Shown piece after piece: positions 26,011-35,121 of a stretch of 46,045 nt of DNA (within the stretch, counting starts at the first letter, position 1; every line of letters begins with the position of its first letter). The notes beneath the pieces are model-generated. The model had not been told where the DNA came from, did no database searches, and saw only the letters and a list, made by a program, of their open reading frames with translations. Location: contig JAUIIB010000021.1 of assembly GCA_030431985.1 (NCBI GenBank), positions 1-46,045 on the forward strand, in the 5' to 3' direction. The translations under genes and the position numbers were made by a program. Source of the stretch: Gammaproteobacteria bacterium (lineage in GTDB: Bacteria > Pseudomonadota > Gammaproteobacteria > Burkholderiales > Nitrosomonadaceae).

Positions 26011-26349
26011 ATGAACGTGTTAATGGCTTTGTTGCTGCTGATTTCACCTGTTTCAATAGCATTTGCGGATCTCGATGATAATCTTCGCAAATTGCAGCAA
26101 AGTGCGAATGCTGCTTATGAAACCATGCTGCAAGCTGAGAAAGATGCTGACTATCTGGCGAAGGACGTGACTTTTGCTGAGAAAGAACTCAAGACCGCAA
26201 AACAGCGGTTGGCAGATGTTGAGCGAGATGTTGAAGCGGCAATGCAAAAATCGGCTGATGCGCAACAAAAGCTGGAGCAGGCCAAGATGCGTTGGCGGGA
26301 GGCTTCAGATCAACTGGAACGTGCATGGCTGGAATCTGGAAGACAGTAA
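26011..26349 (+). CDS. Secreted coiled-coil hypothetical protein
   Basis: From the ATG at 26011 (AAAGGAAATGG upstream) the 112-residue protein has a signal peptide (NVLMALLLLISPVSIAFA-D) and then an almost uninterrupted heptad-rich helix rich in Ala, Glu, Lys and Gln (~25-105), with very few Pro or Gly. It looks like a periplasmic helical or oligomeric protein. No family is recognised. An in-frame ATG at 25978 gives 11 extra residues and lacks a good ribosome site. It converges with the dehydrogenase-GNAT gene. Confidence 0.7.
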   Translation: MNVLMALLLLISPVSIAFADLDDNLRKLQQSANAAYETMLQAEKDADYLAKDVTFAEKELKTAKQRLADVERDVEAAMQKSADAQQKLEQAKMRWREASDQLERAWLESGRQ

Positions 26350-26357
26350 TAACGCTT

Positions 26358-27752
26358 TTACAGTTTTAATTCCATTTTGATATGGGGAATTTCCGCTTCC
26401 ATAAACGTATCGCTGACAACCTGAAATCCAAATCTGGCATAAAACGCCGATGCGGTGACTTGCGCATTGAGTATCGCTTGTGACATACCACGGCGCTGTG
26501 CTTCATCAAGCAGGCGTTTCAGCATCGCGCTGCCGACTCCTCTGTTGCGCCAGGATTTTAGCACCGCCATGCGTCCGATATGGCCATCCGGTAAAAGCCG
26601 TGCAGTACCTATTGGTTGACCGTCAGAATCAGTGGCTAAGACATGCGTGCTTTCTTGGTCAAAAGTATCCCATTCCATTTCTTCCGGTACATGCTGTTCA
26701 TGAATAAATACGGCTTCACGAACGGCGCGTAGAGACGGCATTTCATCTGCCCACCGAACAACACGAATCTGGAATTCAGTTGCAGGGATGGTATTGCCGA
26801 CTGTAACCTGATTAAAGGGCTTGTGATTAAAAAAATTATGGATATTATTGGCAATTTGATTAATCAGGCGCTGTCGGGATTCCCTGCTGGCCCAGGCGAC
26901 ATGCGGTGTGATGATCAGATTGGGTTGCCGGTATTGCAGCAACGGATTGTCATGTACGGGTGGTTCCTTGGACAGCACATCAAGACCTGCGCCTGCGATA
27001 CGATCTGTTGTTAGCGCCTCCAACAGATCCGCTTCATTAATGATGGCACCGCGCGCGGTATTGATTAAATATGCCGTCGACTTCATCAGGTTCAGTTCAT
27101 GTCGGGCAATGAGGTTGCAGGTATCATCGGAAAGTGGGCAATGCAATGTGACGAAGTCCGCCTGACGGAGTACATCTTCGAAAGCCGTTCGACCTTTCCG
27201 AACAGGTTGATTCTTATGTTCGGCAACAAGCACTTGCATGCCAAATGCTTTGGCAACTGTTGAAACGGCCTGCCCCAGTTCGCCAAATCCGATTATGCCC
27301 AGAATTTTCCCGGATAACTCTTGAATGCTGAAATCGAGCGGACAAAAATGTTTGCAGGTCTGCCATCGCCCGTCATTAACTAGTTGCCGGTAGGATTCAA
27401 AGCCGCAGTATAGATTCAGCATCAGCATGAATACATGCTGTACTACGGATGGTGTGGCATAACCCCGTACGTTGCACACGGCAATATTGTATTCGGCTGC
27501 TGCCGCCAAATCGATGTTGTTAAAGCCGGTTGCGGCGATGCAAATTAGTTTCAGACGGCTGGCGGATTCAATGATGTCGCGTTTTAATGAGAATTTGTTG
27601 CACACGACAATTTCGGCATGTTCGATACGTTCTGCCACCCGGTCCAAATCAGTTTCGTCGTAAAATTGCCAGGGTGATATGGCCTGTTCCAGAGCGGTGC
27701 AATCCAAGTCGCCGCGTGTAACAGAACCGAAATCAAGAAATACTGCGCGCAT
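26358..27752 (-). CDS. D-2-hydroxyacid dehydrogenase fused to GNAT acetyltransferase
   Basis: A 464-residue two-domain fusion. Residues ~1-318 are an NAD-dependent D-2-hydroxyacid dehydrogenase close to hydroxypyruvate/glycerate reductases: IGFGELGQAV (Rossmann GxGxxG), NTARGAIINE (substrate Arg), LSKEPP (Glu) and ITPHVAWAS (catalytic His). Residues ~320-464 are a GNAT domain with acetyl-CoA motif A (GRMAVLKSWRNRGVGSAML) and VTASAFYARFGF. The reading frame is continuous with an ordinary linker, so fusion rather than assembly error is favoured. The dehydrogenase likely acts on hydroxypyruvate or glyoxylate; the acetyl acceptor is unknown. It is a single-gene unit. Confidence 0.85.
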   Translation of the reverse strand: MRAVFLDFGSVTRGDLDCTALEQAISPWQFYDETDLDRVAERIEHAEIVVCNKFSLKRDIIESASRLKLICIAATGFNNIDLAAAAEYNIAVCNVRGYATPSVVQHVFMLMLNLYCGFESYRQLVNDGRWQTCKHFCPLDFSIQELSGKILGIIGFGELGQAVSTVAKAFGMQVLVAEHKNQPVRKGRTAFEDVLRQADFVTLHCPLSDDTCNLIARHELNLMKSTAYLINTARGAIINEADLLEALTTDRIAGAGLDVLSKEPPVHDNPLLQYRQPNLIITPHVAWASRESRQRLINQIANNIHNFFNHKPFNQVTVGNTIPATEFQIRVVRWADEMPSLRAVREAVFIHEQHVPEEMEWDTFDQESTHVLATDSDGQPIGTARLLPDGHIGRMAVLKSWRNRGVGSAMLKRLLDEAQRRGMSQAILNAQVTASAFYARFGFQVVSDTFMEAEIPHIKMELKL

Positions 27753-27954
27753 AAAAAATCCTTAAGGGTGTCTGTCGATAAGCAGTATATTTTAAGCGTT
27801 TTAAGGCAAACGGGTTGTATTGTGTGTTATCAGTTTTAGTAAGGCATGTGAAGTTAAATCCGCCAGATAATACTTGACGACGAACTTCGGGATGCGTTTT
27901 ACTGTGTATTCCTATCAAAAATAATTATTAATTGGTTATATCGAGGACTGAGCA

Positions 27955-28038
27955 ATGAGTACCATGAAAAAACTCGTGATTATTGTGTTATGCATTTTTA
28001 TTGTTGGCTATATCAACTTGATGATTAGATATTTTTGA
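27955..28038 (+). CDS. 27-residue single-pass membrane peptide
   Basis: An ATG with GAGGACTGAGC just upstream opens 27 codons: MSTMKKL, then one hydrophobic helix (VIIVLCIFIVGYINLMI), ending RYF. The good ribosome site and the positive residues before the helix make it a credible small membrane protein. No family is known to me. It lies in the 425-bp stretch between the fusion gene and sbcB. Confidence 0.45.
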   Translation: MSTMKKLVIIVLCIFIVGYINLMIRYF

Positions 28039-28180
28039 CATCGTTTAAAAAAAACAGAGCATTGTAATGGTGAGCGGCAAAAACTGAACTGAAATTACTC
28101 AAGGAGGAATTATATTCTGTAAGTGGAGTGGGTTAGTGTCAGTAGACTGTTTGAACGGTCATTGAGAAAGTGAAACGTTA

Positions 28181-29650
28181 ATGACTGTAACGCTGTACTG
28201 GCATGATTACGAGACATTCGGCACCGATCCCAGAAGAGACAGGCCAGTGCAGTTCGCTGGTGTACGTACCGATGAAGGTCTTAATGAAATAGGCGAGCCT
28301 CTGGTGGTATACTGCAAGCCGCCGAGTGATATATTGCCGCAGCCTATTGCTTGCCTGGTCACGGGTATTACGCCGCAACTGGCCGAGGCAAAGGGTGTGC
28401 CGGAACCGGATTTTATCGAACAGATTCACGCTGAAATGGCTCAACCGGGAACATGCGGCGTTGGTTACAATTCGTTGCGTTTTGACGATGAAGTAACGCG
28501 TTACACGTTATACCGGAATTTTTTTGATCCATACGCGCGGGAATGGCAAAACGGCAATTCACGCTGGGATATTATCGATCTGGTGCGCATGACCTACGCG
28601 TTGCGTCCTGAAGGCATAGAATGGCCGTTTCGAACGCAGGATCAAAATGGACAAAGCGATCAGGGCAACACAGCTGTGCAGCCGAGCTTTCGTCTGGAAG
28701 ACCTGACTGCGGCAAACGGTATCGGCCATGGTGCAGCACATGATGCATTATCAGATGTGCGTGCCACAATCGGTCTGGCGCGTTTGCTGCTGGATCGGCA
28801 GCCGCGTCTGTATCAGTGGCTTTTTCAATTGCGTAACAAACGCCGTGCGGCAGAGTTGCTTAATGTGGCGACGCATGCCCCTGTTATCCATACATCACGT
28901 ATGTATCCGGCAAGTACAGGTTGTACCACGCTGGTAATGCCGCTGACTCAAGAGACGGATAACCCGAATAGCATTCTGGTTTACGATCTGCGTCACAACC
29001 CGGAGCGGTTTCTGGATCTGGATGTTACCGACTTAAGCCGGTTATTGTTTACACGGAGCGAAGATTTATCCGATGACGAGCAGCGTTTGCCGGTCAAGTC
29101 GGTAAAAATCAATAAGTGTCCTGCGCTGGCGCCACGCAAAACCTTGAATGCATCGGCGGCAGATCGTATCGAAATCAATCTTGACGTTTGTCAACGCCAC
29201 TGGCAAATGCTTACCGAACATTGTGCACAAACCGATTTTGCGCAGCGAACTGCCTTGGCGTATAACAGCCGGACATTTGAACCGGCCGATGATGTCGATC
29301 ATGCGCTATATGACGGCTTTATCGATCCGGTGGATGTGCCGCTGCTTGCTCAAATTCGGGCAGCTACGCCACAGGCTCTCGCCCATGCACATTTTGATTT
29401 TCAAGACTGGCGGTTGCCGGAGTTGTTGTTTCGCTATCGTGCCCGGAACTGGCCAGAAACGCTGTCGGCGATGGAAATGCAGCAGTGGCAGCAGCAGCGA
29501 CGCAATCGGTTAAAGCATCCGGTTGGCGAGCAGGTATTGACCTACTCCGACCAGCTTGCAAAGTTGCGTGATGAATACCGGAAAGATGAGCGGGCAAAGG
29601 CGGTGCTGGATGCGTTGGAGGGTTGGTACGATGAATTGATGAATTTCTGA
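28181..29650 (+). CDS. sbcB: Exodeoxyribonuclease I
   Basis: A 489-residue DEDDh exonuclease matching SbcB/ExoI: YWHDYETFGTDPRRDRPVQF (catalytic Asp and Glu), GVGYNSLRFDDEVTRY, and the AAHDALSDVRATIGLARLL motif with the catalytic His and Asp. The C-terminal SH3-like and helical domains are present (FIDPVDVPLL, then FRYRARNWPETL). It degrades single-stranded DNA 3' to 5' and takes part in recombination and mismatch repair. Length is normal. It is followed by ilvA in the same direction. Confidence 0.96.
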   Translation: MTVTLYWHDYETFGTDPRRDRPVQFAGVRTDEGLNEIGEPLVVYCKPPSDILPQPIACLVTGITPQLAEAKGVPEPDFIEQIHAEMAQPGTCGVGYNSLRFDDEVTRYTLYRNFFDPYAREWQNGNSRWDIIDLVRMTYALRPEGIEWPFRTQDQNGQSDQGNTAVQPSFRLEDLTAANGIGHGAAHDALSDVRATIGLARLLLDRQPRLYQWLFQLRNKRRAAELLNVATHAPVIHTSRMYPASTGCTTLVMPLTQETDNPNSILVYDLRHNPERFLDLDVTDLSRLLFTRSEDLSDDEQRLPVKSVKINKCPALAPRKTLNASAADRIEINLDVCQRHWQMLTEHCAQTDFAQRTALAYNSRTFEPADDVDHALYDGFIDPVDVPLLAQIRAATPQALAHAHFDFQDWRLPELLFRYRARNWPETLSAMEMQQWQQQRRNRLKHPVGEQVLTYSDQLAKLRDEYRKDERAKAVLDALEGWYDELMNF

Positions 29651-29716
29651 TCACGTGTGCCTCATGATAGAATTGATTGTTTAAAATAATAAAATTTGCT
29701 CATATTTTGGGCGGTT

Positions 29717-31231
29717 ATGAAAAAAGATTATCTAGAACGTATTCTGACAGCGCGTGTATATGATGTGGCGGAAGAAAGTCCGTTGGAAACGATGCCAAAT
29801 CTATCGACGCGCATTCACAATCAGGTCTTGCTCAAGCGCGAAGATTTGCAACAGGTTTTTTCGTTCAAACTGCGCGGTGCGTATAACAAAATGCATACAT
29901 TATCGCCGGATGTGCGTAACCGCGGCGTGGTCGCGGCTTCTGCCGGCAATCATGCGCAGGGCGTTGCACTGGCTGCGAAGAAACTGGGTTGCAGCGCAAC
30001 TATAGTCATGCCGGTTACCACGCCACAGATTAAAGTGCAGGCGGTTATGGCGCGCGGTGCGACTGTTGTGCTGCATGGCGATTCATATAACGATGCTTAC
30101 GATCATGCTATGGAGCTAGTTGAGTCGCAGCAGGCAACGTTCATTCATCCCTATGATGATCCGGACGTTATCGCGGGACAAGGAACGATCGGTATGGAAA
30201 TTCTGCGTCAGCATACCGGCGAGATTCACGCCATTTTTGTACCGGTCGGCGGTGGCGGTCTGATTTCAGGAATTGCGGCGTATGTCAAACGGCTGTACCC
30301 GGAAATTAAAATCATCGGTGTGGAGCCTGCGGATGCCAATGCGCTGTACCGCTCAATGCAAAGTGATCGTCGTATCAGGCTGACACAGGCAGGATTGTTC
30401 GCCGATGGCGTTGCGGTCAAGCAGGTCGGCAAGGAAACATTTCGTTTATGTCGCGAATTTGTTGATGAGGTTGTGTTGGTTGATACCGATGAGATTTGCG
30501 CGGCGATTAAAGATGTCTTTGAAGATACGCGCAGCATTCTGGAACCTTCCGGAGCCCTGTCCGTCGCCGGTATTAAGGCCTATGTCGAGCGGGAAAATGT
30601 GTTGCATCAGACGTTAATCGGGATTGCATCGGGTGCCAATATGAATTTTGACCGCTTGCGTCATATTTCCGAACGAGCAGAGATCGGGGAACACCGTGAG
30701 GCAGTTCTGGCGGTGACGATTCCGGAAAAACCGGGTAGTTTCAAGGCATTCTGCAGCTTGATCGGCGCAAAAGGAATTACCGAATTTAATTATCGGTATG
30801 CCGATGCCAAAGAGGCGCACGTGTTCGTCGGTGTTTCGGTGCGTAACCGCGAAGAAACCGAGAAGCTCATTGCAAACTTGCAAAAAAACGGCTTGAATAC
30901 AGAGGATCTGAGCAACAACGAAATGGCTAAATTGCACATCCGTCATCTGGTTGGCGGACATGCGCCTGAGATCGATAATGAGGTTCTGTATCGCTTCGAG
31001 TTTCCCGACCGGCCTGGCGCGTTAATGGGTTTTCTGAATGCCATGGGGGGGCATAGCTGGAACATCAGCCTGTTTCATTATCGTAATCACGGCGCAGACT
31101 ACGCGCGTGTGTTAATCGGCATACAGGTACCGCCCGAAGAGAAATCCGATTTCAAGGCGTTTCTGGATCAGCTGGGTTACCGCTACTGGGATGAGAGCAA
31201 AAATCCGGCGTATAAACTGTTCCTCGGTTAG
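29717..31231 (+). CDS. ilvA: Threonine ammonia-lyase (threonine deaminase), biosynthetic
   Basis: A 504-residue PLP enzyme from the ATG at 29717 (an upstream TTG at 29696 is less likely). The PLP lysine lies in FSFKLRGAYNKM, a Gly-rich phosphate loop in VGGGGLISGIAAYV. The C-terminal ~170 residues contain two ACT-like regulatory repeats (VTIPEKPGSFKAFCSLIG and YRFEFPDRPGALMGFLNAMG), the isoleucine/valine-sensing part. It makes 2-oxobutyrate for isoleucine synthesis in the cytoplasm. Domain order and length are those of the biosynthetic form, not the catabolic TdcB. Confidence 0.96.
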   Translation: MKKDYLERILTARVYDVAEESPLETMPNLSTRIHNQVLLKREDLQQVFSFKLRGAYNKMHTLSPDVRNRGVVAASAGNHAQGVALAAKKLGCSATIVMPVTTPQIKVQAVMARGATVVLHGDSYNDAYDHAMELVESQQATFIHPYDDPDVIAGQGTIGMEILRQHTGEIHAIFVPVGGGGLISGIAAYVKRLYPEIKIIGVEPADANALYRSMQSDRRIRLTQAGLFADGVAVKQVGKETFRLCREFVDEVVLVDTDEICAAIKDVFEDTRSILEPSGALSVAGIKAYVERENVLHQTLIGIASGANMNFDRLRHISERAEIGEHREAVLAVTIPEKPGSFKAFCSLIGAKGITEFNYRYADAKEAHVFVGVSVRNREETEKLIANLQKNGLNTEDLSNNEMAKLHIRHLVGGHAPEIDNEVLYRFEFPDRPGALMGFLNAMGGHSWNISLFHYRNHGADYARVLIGIQVPPEEKSDFKAFLDQLGYRYWDESKNPAYKLFLG

Positions 31232-31304
31232 TGCGATGCGCTGATAGTGATAGCGCCTTGAATCCAGATGTATTCGAGCGTTTTCATGAGTTGCGCTATA
31301 GCAC

Positions 31305-32657
31305 TTAATTACATACGGCGTCCAGAGACCGTAATGTGCCGTTAACGAGCAAGTCTATTTCGTCTTCGGTGATGATATACGGTGGCATGAAGTAAACCGT
31401 ATTACCTAGCGGGCGTATCAGCAGGCGATGTTTGAGACCGGCCTGAAATAGTTTTTCCGAGAAATGAGCGTCATCCGTATCCACGTCAAACGCCCAAATC
31501 ATTCCGCAGTTGCGAAAGTTTGTAACTTTTGAGTGCGATGACAACACGGTGGCGGCATTGTTCAGATATTGCGCTTTGGCTCGATTGGTTTCCAGAACGT
31601 TGTCCTGCTCAAAGATATCGAGTACCGTCAGTGCCGCACGGCACGCTAGCGCGTTGCCGGTATGCGTGTGTGAATGCAGGAAGGCATGTGCCGATGTATC
31701 GTCATAAAACTGCTGATAGATATTTTCAGTCGTTAATACCGCAGAGATCGGTAGATAACCGCCACTTAGCCCTTTGGCAAGACACAGGAAATCGGGTGTA
31801 ATGCCGGCCTGTTCACACGCGAACATCGAGCCGGTACGGCCGAAGCCGACCGCGATTTCGTCGGCAATCAAGTGTACCTGATAGTGATCGCAGATTTCCC
31901 GCGCGCGCTTGAGATATATCGGATGATACATCCCCATGCCTGTCGCACCCTGAATCAGTGGTTCGATAATCAGCGCGGCAGTTTCGACATGATGCTGCGC
32001 CAGATGCGCGTCGAGCATATCGGCGGCGCGCAACGCATACGCTTCAGCCGATTCACCCGGCTCGGCGTAGCGCCAGTCCGGCGTCATCACATGTGTGCAC
32101 GGGCGCAACAGTGGCGCATAAGTCTGCCTGAAAATCGCCACGTCGGTAACTGACAACGAACCCAGCGTTTCGCCGTGATAATCGTTTTGTAGGCTGACGA
32201 ACTGTGTTTTGCCGGATTTTCCGGCCAGTTGCCAGTAATGGAAACTCATTTTCAACGCGATTTCAGTTGCCGATGCGCCGTCGCTGGCGTAAAAACAATG
32301 GCCGAGATCGCCGGGCGTAATCGCTTTCAGCCGTTCGGAGAGTTCGATGACGGGCTCGTGCGTCAAACCCGCGAGCATCACATGCTCGACCCTGTCCATT
32401 TGATCGCGGATCGCCGCGTTAATCTGCGGGTTGGCGTGTCCAAACAAATTTACCCACCAGGAACCGATCGCATCGAGATACCCATTGTCTTCGGCATCGA
32501 TCAGCCAGATCCCCTTGCCGCGCACAATCGGCACCAGTGGAAAGGTTTCATGTGACTTCATCGGCGTGCACGGATGCCAGACGGACTGCACACTGCGCTG
32601 CTGGAACAAGTCGGATGGTGAAAGGGGGGAAGCATTTACGCGAGGTGTAACGGACAT
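31305..32657 (-). CDS. bioA: Adenosylmethionine-8-amino-7-oxononanoate aminotransferase
   Basis: A 450-residue class III aminotransferase with BioA features: VWHPCTPMKSHETFPLVPIV near the start, GSWWVNLFGHANP, YHGETLGSLSVTD, ADEIAVGFGRTGSMFACE and the PLP lysine in FLCLAKGLSGGYLP. It uses S-adenosylmethionine to aminate KAPA to DAPA, the penultimate phase of biotin synthesis. The other bio genes are not in the window. It converges with ilvA; the gap is 73 bp. Confidence 0.95.
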   Translation of the reverse strand: MSVTPRVNASPLSPSDLFQQRSVQSVWHPCTPMKSHETFPLVPIVRGKGIWLIDAEDNGYLDAIGSWWVNLFGHANPQINAAIRDQMDRVEHVMLAGLTHEPVIELSERLKAITPGDLGHCFYASDGASATEIALKMSFHYWQLAGKSGKTQFVSLQNDYHGETLGSLSVTDVAIFRQTYAPLLRPCTHVMTPDWRYAEPGESAEAYALRAADMLDAHLAQHHVETAALIIEPLIQGATGMGMYHPIYLKRAREICDHYQVHLIADEIAVGFGRTGSMFACEQAGITPDFLCLAKGLSGGYLPISAVLTTENIYQQFYDDTSAHAFLHSHTHTGNALACRAALTVLDIFEQDNVLETNRAKAQYLNNAATVLSSHSKVTNFRNCGMIWAFDVDTDDAHFSEKLFQAGLKHRLLIRPLGNTVYFMPPYIITEDEIDLLVNGTLRSLDAVCN

Positions 32658-32835
32658 AAGCGGATTCTTTCTCAGTGAATAATAATGTTAAGATCAATTC
32701 GGTGGGTGTAACTGATGATGGTAAACCTAATTGTGGGGGTTTTCCAGTCAGTATTTTATTTGGTCTGGTTGGCCCAGATACTCGGTAAGCAATCTGCGTA
32801 TAAATATTTAATGATGTAATAACAATTTATTATTT

Positions 32836-35109
32836 ATGGATGATTTAGAACAAAGACTTCAACATCTGGCCGAAAGAAATTTAGGAGGAGTAGCGCTGTT
32901 TGCTTCACGGATGGCGTTACGAAAACTGCCGCATGTTGCGCGGGGAGGGTTATATAAAATAGCTCCTGATACGATGCAGGCTGCATTCGTTGCCAGCGTG
33001 TTAGGATTGGAATATGAGGCATTTAGAGATAACAAAGCATTAATTAAAGCTGTCAACAACAGAGTTTCCGCCCAAGCCGAATCTGAACCCCGGTATAAGG
33101 CTGCTGTCCATGCATCTGCTTCCACTGCCTCTGCCGTTGCTGGTGATGTTTCCGAAGCCGTGTGGTATGCCAAAAATGCTGCTGAATTTGCCGAAAACGT
33201 AGACGACGAAACTGTCGAATACGATTTAAATCTATTGGAAAAGGGTGTCCCGACCCTGTTAAGAAACTCTGCGCTCTGGCCCAATGGGCGTCCTGAAAGT
33301 ATGCGGGAATCAATGAGTAATTTGCGACAGTCGATGTCAGAGTTAAATCTTGCCAGCTATATCGAGGTTTATGGCGCTTTGTTGAATGGAAAATCTTATC
33401 CCGGACAACGGATTAGAGAGTTAATTGAACAATGGTTTCGGGATTACGGAGCTGCTTATGCGCCATCTCCTGAATCTCCTAATGAATTTTCTGATGCGCC
33501 TCCTGAATCAGAGAAATCTTCTATCCAATACAAACCGCTTCATGTCCATCTTGATGACGAATTGGCCGAGCAGGACATGCTGGGACGTCAAGACCTAGTC
33601 GACGCACTGGCCTCAATACTGGCGGACAAAGCAAATCGCCAACATTTGACTATCGGCCTGCTCGGTGATTGGGGTGCAGGTAAGAGCACTTTTGTGAAAC
33701 TGCTTCAGAACAAATTGCAAGAAAAAGAAAAAGGGGAAGACGCTGCAACGAAATTTTTGTTTGCCGAATTCAATGCCTGGGAATATGAACATACCGAACA
33801 TATGCAGGCCGGGGTGGCGCGCGAGGCGCTGAAAGGGTTAACTGCTAAACTTGGTTTGGGGCGCAAATGGAAACTGGCTTTAAAGTTTTCGGTACTGGAA
33901 AAAGCTGGGCATGTGATTGGTACGTTGTTTATGACTCTACTATTACTGTCAGTCATGATATGGGGGTTAAATAATCAAGCATTGTTGGAGTGGAGTACCA
34001 AAGATGAGTTGTTAATTGGTCTTTTAATAAGCGTACCTTTATTCTGGATTCTGTTTGTTGTTTGGAAATTTCACAATTCATTATCGAAGATATTTAAAAG
34101 TCCATTGGTCAAAGCATGGAAAAGTTATCTGAGTTTGCCCGATTACGATGCGTATCTCGGTACCATTCCCGTGATGAGGCATCAAATTCATACGCTGTGC
34201 CAGTTACAACTCAAGAAACACAGATTGTTATTCGTGGTCGATGATTTGGATCGCTGCAGTCATGCTGGCGTAGTAAAAACGTTCGAGGCGGTGCGCCTGA
34301 TCATGGGTATTCCACAGGTGACAGTCATTATCGCCATTGATCACCGTATTGCGCTGGCCTCGCTTGCGTTACATTACAATAAGCTTGCAAAGCACCATCC
34401 CTTAGGTGATTCCGGTAATATCGCACGTGATTATCTCGGCAAAGTGATTCAGTTACCGGTGCAGCTGCATGCCGCAGACGATTTAACAGTGGCTTCGTTT
34501 GTTGATGAAATCTTATTCAACGAAGACGAGCCATCTAAGCAAGTGGGAACGTCTGAGAATGATGAGGATGAGCCGTTGCAAACGGAGAGTGGAGAAGATA
34601 GTCGTGTTTCGGAAGACGTCCAGCCAATTGACTCTGACAGACATTCGCAGGAAGCAACCGAAATACTATCCGATGAACCACAGAAACCACCTGAAGACAA
34701 ACCGGATGTTATCGAAACCGTCGAATACCAGCTCAGTCCTGCCGAAAAGACAGCCTTTAAAGACCGCGTTAAGCTATTCGGTTTTCACAATCCACGTCAG
34801 TTGAAACGGCTATATAATAGTTTCAACCTGTTACGCCATCTGTATGGCAGCGATCAAGTGGACGACCATATGTTGGTGCTTTTCTGGCTCGAGTATCTGA
34901 ATATGCCGGTTGAAGCGCGCAAACCAGACAAGGCGGAAAAGATCAAAAATACAGTCAAAAACCGTTTTGGGCAGCGAAAGCCTGAACAAGATGAGTCGAG
35001 TTATGACACTGTCGAACGCGAAGTTAAGCCGTTTGTGTTGCCTGCACTCGATAAACGGTTCAGCAGGTCGCGTCGCAACAGAAAGAATGAAATTTTGCAA
35101 TCTATGTAA
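32836..35109 (+). CDS. KAP-family P-loop NTPase with two membrane helices
   Basis: A 757-residue protein. Residues 1-235 form an Ala-rich helical region that I do not recognise. The KAP NTPase domain follows, with Walker A GLLGDWGAGKSTFVKLL (~275-290) and Walker B LLFVVDDLDRC (~465-475). Two membrane helices (~360-412) are inserted between them, the hallmark of KAP proteins. An acidic, low-complexity insert (~558-620, rich in Asp/Glu/Ser) follows. Some KAP proteins cause phage exclusion (the F-plasmid PifA type), so defence is a possible role, but nothing in the neighbourhood confirms it. No good ribosome site is seen at the ATG. Confidence 0.82.
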   Translation: MDDLEQRLQHLAERNLGGVALFASRMALRKLPHVARGGLYKIAPDTMQAAFVASVLGLEYEAFRDNKALIKAVNNRVSAQAESEPRYKAAVHASASTASAVAGDVSEAVWYAKNAAEFAENVDDETVEYDLNLLEKGVPTLLRNSALWPNGRPESMRESMSNLRQSMSELNLASYIEVYGALLNGKSYPGQRIRELIEQWFRDYGAAYAPSPESPNEFSDAPPESEKSSIQYKPLHVHLDDELAEQDMLGRQDLVDALASILADKANRQHLTIGLLGDWGAGKSTFVKLLQNKLQEKEKGEDAATKFLFAEFNAWEYEHTEHMQAGVAREALKGLTAKLGLGRKWKLALKFSVLEKAGHVIGTLFMTLLLLSVMIWGLNNQALLEWSTKDELLIGLLISVPLFWILFVVWKFHNSLSKIFKSPLVKAWKSYLSLPDYDAYLGTIPVMRHQIHTLCQLQLKKHRLLFVVDDLDRCSHAGVVKTFEAVRLIMGIPQVTVIIAIDHRIALASLALHYNKLAKHHPLGDSGNIARDYLGKVIQLPVQLHAADDLTVASFVDEILFNEDEPSKQVGTSENDEDEPLQTESGEDSRVSEDVQPIDSDRHSQEATEILSDEPQKPPEDKPDVIETVEYQLSPAEKTAFKDRVKLFGFHNPRQLKRLYNSFNLLRHLYGSDQVDDHMLVLFWLEYLNMPVEARKPDKAEKIKNTVKNRFGQRKPEQDESSYDTVEREVKPFVLPALDKRFSRSRRNRKNEILQSM

Positions 35110-35121
35110 TCGTTGGTAGAT

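Noticed and set aside
31238..31256. GCGCT/AGCGC repeat between ilvA and bioA, considered as a bidirectional terminator
   Set aside because: The stem is only 5 bp and no T run follows on either side.
32859..33284. Minus-strand 141-codon frame opposite the KAP gene start
   Set aside because: Its Ala/Ser/Asn-rich composition mirrors the codon use of the plus-strand gene, and the KAP frame is continuous and motif-bearing.
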